Source: Ophiosphaerella korrae (lineage: Eukaryota > Ascomycota > Dothideomycetes > Pleosporales > Phaeosphaeriaceae). Taken from it: 64,000 nucleotides of DNA. A program made the position numbers and the translations under genes. The notes beneath the pieces are model-generated. The model saw only the letters and a list, made by a program, of their open reading frames with translations. It was not told the DNA's origin and ran no database searches. Positions 60,062 through 64,000 of the stretch are shown here, piece by piece. The stretch spans positions 50,180 to 114,179 of the forward strand of contig JALNQF010000144.1 of the NCBI GenBank assembly GCA_028456385.1, read 5' to 3'. Each line of letters starts with the position of its first letter. Positions within the stretch are counted from its first letter, which is position 1.

Positions 60062-60951
60062 CTATTTATCTAGGTAAATATTATATTTACCATACGAAAA
60101 CCTTTCGAGGCTGGGTATCATCTCTGCTCTTCCATCCTCCGAAACTAGGCTATCCAGACTTTTCCCGGGCATAGGGTTACTGAAGTCTGGTATCTGGCCG
60201 TTCTCTTCTGTCCTTCCCATGAGTACATCCATCTCTCTACCTCGACAAATCTCGATTAAACCAGGGTGCGGAATCCAAACAACCCTCATACCAGCTTTTC
60301 GACCAGCTTCGACGCCTGCGATTGAATCTTCGAATACAAGGCATTCCTCTGGTTTGAGTTCCAGCCCCCCGCTTGCCAGGATGTGGGCATTAAGTCGTTT
60401 GAGGGCAAGTAAGAAGATATCGGGGAGAGGTTTCTTATTGCAGTCTTTCATTTCTGAATCATCCCCGAAGACTTGACAGGATGTATCAGTAAATGTGCTT
60501 GTGATCGCAGGTAAGTGAGAGGTCTTCAAATTGAACAAATGACGGCCGGCGGAGCTTGCTAAAGCAAGCTTCACCGGAGGCGAGACTTGGTTGTAAAGAT
60601 CCGAGAGAAGCTGCTCCACACCCGGGAGCAACTGGCTAGTCGTGAATAGATTCGTGTATTTTGTTTCCTTTTCCTTCCACTCGGACATTGAGAGAGGTAC
60701 TTGGGCCCATTCGAGAAGGCGTATTGTTCCCTGTTCATCTTAAGCTGCAGTTAAAAAGGGGTCATCATCGCCTATATGCATACTGATGTCCCTCGGCTCT
60801 GTTGCAAAGCCTTGATTCTCCATGGGTAGTCAGGCTTCCCGAACTCATGGAGGATATTATTATAGATCTCGGAGTAGATATCCTCGGAATTGATAAGTGT
60901 GCCATCTACATCAAAAATGCACGCGCGAATTGGTCGGAAGTGTGTAGCCAT
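60062..60951 (-). CDS. HAD-superfamily phosphatase (HDHD1-like)
   Basis: Start ATG 60951, stop at 60062. HAD motif I, CIFDVDGTLINSED, is near residue 15; motif II serine is in LALASSAG; motif III region is CLVFEDSIAGVEAGRKAGM. These place it with fungal sugar- or nucleotide-phosphate phosphatases such as pseudouridine-5'-phosphatase relatives. Exon 1 ends in LQQSRGTS at a GTATGC donor near 60783. The second exon should begin just before GTIRLLEWAQVPLS, but the AG acceptors there (CTGCAG, CTTAAG) give the wrong phase, so the junction is unresolved. It may use a rare border, or a frameshift may have occurred. The gene is outside the metabolite cluster and is probably a housekeeping-type enzyme. 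Confidence 0.7.
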
Positions 60952-61074
60952 TTTAAGCTGTGTTTGGAATATAGATGGCAGCGACAACGTCTGGAACAAC
61001 GCACGACCCCCTCGGTAAAAGGCGCTTGCTGAATATCACGTCACTAGCGTCTTTGTCAACGTGTTTTACCAGTA

Positions 61075-61483
61075 ACGTGTTCCACTAACATTCCGGCCAC
61101 CCCACCATTCCAGCCACCCCGAAAACCCACCAAAAATGAGAAAAACCACACCTTGACATCTCAACAACGGCTTAATAATAAATTCTATAATTATAGATCT
61201 AGCCTCTCATGCCCACTCTAAGCCTCATGTTGGAATTAAAACATAATCTATTAAGTCGTTCTAGAGGTGTCGTAATGTAGCTCAAGATTGGGGGCCAAAA
61301 CTTGATATCCTAATAACGGCCAGGCTTATTACGCTAGGACCTTAATAAGAGTTTTAGAGTAGGTATGAAATGCTAATAATAGAATTTTAGAATTTATTAT
61401 CAAGCCGTTGTTGAGATGTCAGGGTGTGGTTTTTCTCATTTTTGGTGGGTTTTTGGGGTGGCCGGAATGTTAGTGGAACACGT
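61075..61483. mobile_element. Foldback/MITE-like element, ~100-bp inverted repeats
   Basis: The left arm, beginning ACGTGTTCCACTAACATTCC at 61075, is repeated inverted at the right end (to 61483). The arms run about 100 bp and include the block AAAATGAGAAAAACCACAC, then a near-match through TCTCAACAACGGCTT. The left arm carries an extra 18 bp, a duplicated CATTCCAGCCACCCC. The centre has no coding capacity. Confidence 0.8.
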
Positions 61484-61860
61484 CAAGCGGCCCACCCCAC
61501 CAAGATGCGCGAAGCGCCTCGTACGATAGCTCAGGACCCGCACAATCAAATTTTTTGAGGTTTTGTATGAGTATAGATTAGATAGCTCTACATTAAATTC
61601 TTTTGTGACCTTGTACATGATATTTACTGTACGTTGGTGGCGCTCATGTACGTGCTTGAGTAGGCCCAGCTTAGTTACTCTCTTGGACACCCCTTTCAGC
61701 CACTGCAACTCGCTCGTAGGCTGGTAAATGGGCTCGGGGTGCCCGGGGTCGGGCAGGGGTTGGGTTCGGGGTGGTAGGAGCTTGAGTTGGGGTTAGGTTC
61801 GGGGTACCTATCTAGGTGTAAGGGGCCAATAGTAGGAATCCTGGTATCCAAATATAGCCT
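61484..61860. mobile_element. Possible transposon end, G-rich
   Basis: TAGGCTGGTAAATGGG at about 61717 followed by GGGGTTGGGTT-type repeats matches the block at 29561, near the hAT relic. The region to its left has an open frame on the minus strand (to about 61708) with no recognised domain. It may be another hAT-related end. Confidence 0.4.
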
Positions 61861-61964
61861 AGTCTCTGATATGGCTTAGTAACTAGACTAGTACTAGTTG
61901 GGTTAGGTATTGCCGATAATATATTCCCTTCTCGGTTAACTAGGGTTAAACTATCACAAACCAG

Positions 61965-62271
61965 GGTTGCTACCTTAGTAGTGTTGTGGTGTTATGCGCC
62001 CGATACATATCTGGGGCCCGAGGGCTCATTGGTCCTAGGGAACAGGGTATGTTAGCTAATCTGACTCTAGATACTGTCTGTACTTCTATGGATTGTATCT
62101 CGCGACCCGAGGGCTCGTTCTCCATCTGTCCGTTGTCTCCCCCTGCCTTAGTAGCTCCTCCTTATGAGCCCTCGGTACTCGCGTTTCCCTAGCAACTGTC
62201 CACCCCCTTTTTTGCTGTTCCTTTTTTCATGATCCTCTACCACAGTAGTAATTACTACTAAGGTAGCAACC
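61965..62271. mobile_element. Small inverted-repeat element
   Basis: GGTTGCTACCTTAGTAGT at 61965-61982 is perfectly inverted at 62254-62271. The 307-bp unit between has no gene, so it looks like a MITE. Its right end directly abuts the putative LTR at 62272. Confidence 0.55.
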
Positions 62272-62699
62272 TGTTACGATACCAAGCGGCAGGTAAGCCG
62301 TTGTATCGCACGCGATTGGGCCAGGCAATGCGGCGCAGCAGAACACGTGACCGTTCAGTAGTGAACGCTCTGGAGTGAACGCTCTGGAATGAGCGCTCTA
62401 GAGCGAACGCTCTGGAGTGAGCGCTCAGGAATGAACGCTAGATAGCAGTATATAGGGACGTCGATGGACCTTCATAGACCATCGTGTTCAATCTCTTCTT
62501 TACCTCTTATCTTAACAGAGCATCACGACCGATACTTTAATCAGATTCTTATCTACCCATTGATACTCACATACCTCGTGATACTCCGATAAGAGCTGAC
62601 CGTCAATCAAGTCAAGTAACTAACTTGTTCATTGACCTCGCCCGTCTCACAGAAGCCTACTTGCCCTCGTTACCCTTACTAGTTCTAAGGACTTAACAT
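62272..62699. mobile_element. Putative 5' LTR of a gypsy-type retrotransposon
   Basis: Starts TGTTACG and ends TTAACA (TGTTA/TAACA ends), 428 bp, with a TATA-like ATATAGG near 62452 and a gag relic downstream. The 3' LTR lies beyond the window, so the ends cannot be verified. Confidence 0.5.
62363..62439. repeat. 14-bp tandem repeat
   Basis: Five and a half imperfect copies of GAACGCTCTGGAGT, each with one to four changes, inside the putative LTR upstream of its TATA box. It could be an enhancer array of the element. Confidence 0.8.
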
Positions 62700-62730
62700 A
62701 TTAAACACTCTCAAGATAAGCGATACGTCG

Positions 62731-64000
62731 ATGAACACGGACGACTAGCGTGCAGGAGCGACCTGTACTACTACTTCTAAGGTCGCTAAGCTAGACCTCT
62801 ACTATAGAGAACAAAACAAGCTTAAGCTATAGATCCTATAACTTAATCTCTTCTTTAAGGTAGACTAAGTTTAGGACAAAGATAGAGCTATACTTGCATC
62901 GTCCTATATAAGGGGCAAGGTAGAGAAATAGGTTACGCTATACCTTAAGAAATACCTTAATAATAACAACTATAACTACGATAAGATATTTAAAGAATAG
63001 ATTAAGTTTAAAGATAAAGTATAACAAGCCTTTCTACTAGCAAACGAGATAATAGTAGTAGAGTGCGTAATATAGTAGCTATAATAATATAAGGTAGTAG
63101 TAGACTATACTAACAAATTCTAAAGCTACGCGATATAAATAGAATAGAATAACAAGTTATTAATAAAGATATTTTAACAAAAACTTAAGAGTAACGTTTA
63201 AGGTAAGCTAATACGTAGTAGAGCTACAATTAAGACATTAGAAGACCTAATAAAAGAAGTAATTTAAGTCGACAACTATATATATAAATATATAGTAGAA
63301 GCTAAGAATAGTAGAGTACTACGTATAGATAACAAAAAGTATAAACCTAAGTATAAGTACTAATATAAGAATAACTACGTTTAGAGTAGCTATAGATACT
63401 TTAGGCTAGACGAGATATACGTTAATAACGTAAACCTAGAGAAATAAGAATACTATTACTATAAGAACCTTAAGAGAGTAAAAAGCTAAAAATACTATAA
63501 GTATAGTAAAATAAGGCACCTAGTAAAGAACTACTAAGTAAAGAATAAGATTATATAATAAATTAATATACTTAAAAGGTAAGATAATAATAGAGAGGAA
63601 GAATAGGAAGTAATCTCTAGAAGAAGCTAGGAGAAGAGAGATTATAAGACTACAAACCTCTAGTAGTAGGATATAAGTAAGAGATATAACTAATATAAGA
63701 TTACTATAAAGCTAAGTAACTTTATAATAGATAATAAGGTAAAAGCTATAAATATACTACTAGGAGTATAAAGCTACGTAAAGAGGCACTAGCTAAAGTA
63801 GAAGTAAGCTAGGATAGATACTTTAGAATACCTTTAGCTATACTAGAGAGGGGCAAAGTATAGGCGTAAGATAATATAGAGGGGTGACACGAAAAAAAAG
63901 ACCAAAAAAAAGTTATAATTTTCAACTTCAGATAACTCTACTAATATATTAGCTAAAAATACAACTAAACAAGAATATTAAAGAGAAAATCAAAGTCTTC
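62731..64000 (+). mobile_element. RIP-degraded Ty3/gypsy-type gag
   Basis: The plus strand reads as a stop-riddled gag. Around 62880-62960 it keeps the capsid block LASSYIRGKVEK followed by a stop where Trp is expected, then LYLKKYL. At 63493-63534 the nucleic-acid-binding knuckle has the spacing CX2CX4HX4C, but all three cysteines read Tyr (TAC/TAT) while His is kept. Loss of Cys and Trp by G to A is the expected RIP footprint. Later sequence is AT-rich and runs off the window. Confidence 0.7.

Noticed and set aside
61730..61810. GGGGTTAGGTT-like repeats resembling telomere sequence
   Set aside because: Units are irregular and not TTAGGG arrays; the block is shared with an internal site at 29.57 kb, so a transposon end is more likely than a telomere.
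1..64000. CRISPR arrays, bacterial operons or ribosomal RNA genes
   Set aside because: No regular spaced repeats, Shine-Dalgarno-driven gene strings or rRNA-like sequence seen; the window is eukaryotic.

Overview
The window is nuclear DNA from a filamentous ascomycete (Pezizomycotina). Genes are split by short introns of about 50-95 bp with GT-AG or, twice, GC-AG borders. Typical fungal families are present: HET, NACHT/ankyrin, PTH11-type rhodopsin domain, UstYa/DUF3328 and a non-reducing polyketide synthase. Dead genes and transposon relics carry C:G to T:A changes of the kind left by repeat-induced point mutation (RIP). I cannot name genus or species.

Layout. 0.6-17.5 kb is a decayed region of allorecognition/immune-type genes: a HET pseudogene, an Hsp70-like ATPase with one damaged-looking splice donor, a broken conserved fungal gene, a PNP-NACHT-ankyrin NLR pseudogene and a kinase-ankyrin pseudogene, plus one intact gene of unknown function at 3.0-4.8 kb. 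18.9-31.3 kb holds ordinary accessory genes: an MFS transporter, a UstYa-like protein, a secreted M20 peptidase, two rhodopsin-domain membrane proteins and a BTB protein, with a hAT transposase relic and a solo LTR.

32.9-57.7 kb is the main content: a ten-gene biosynthetic cluster. It has an NRPS-like adenylation-thiolation-reductase, a non-reducing PKS (SAT-KS-AT-PT-ACP-ACP-TE), an MFS exporter, a Gfa-like zinc protein, a SnoaL-like protein, an alpha/beta hydrolase, an SDR, a phenol-2-monooxygenase-type flavoenzyme, an O-methyltransferase and a three-repeat Myb regulator. Eight of the ten genes lie in four head-to-head pairs. A shared motif, consensus GTACTCCGGTCC with variant TACGCCGGT, occurs in every intergenic promoter of the cluster, and I saw none in the flanking promoters I read. 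I infer that the PKS makes an orsellinate-like aromatic acid released by the TE, that the A-T-R protein reduces it to an aldehyde, and that the other enzymes hydroxylate, methylate and rearrange it. The product is not identified.

58-64 kb is transposon-rich: an AT-only stretch, a HAD phosphatase gene, a 410-bp foldback element, a second inverted-repeat element, and the start of a Ty3/gypsy-type retrotransposon whose gag zinc knuckle has all three cysteines changed to tyrosine.
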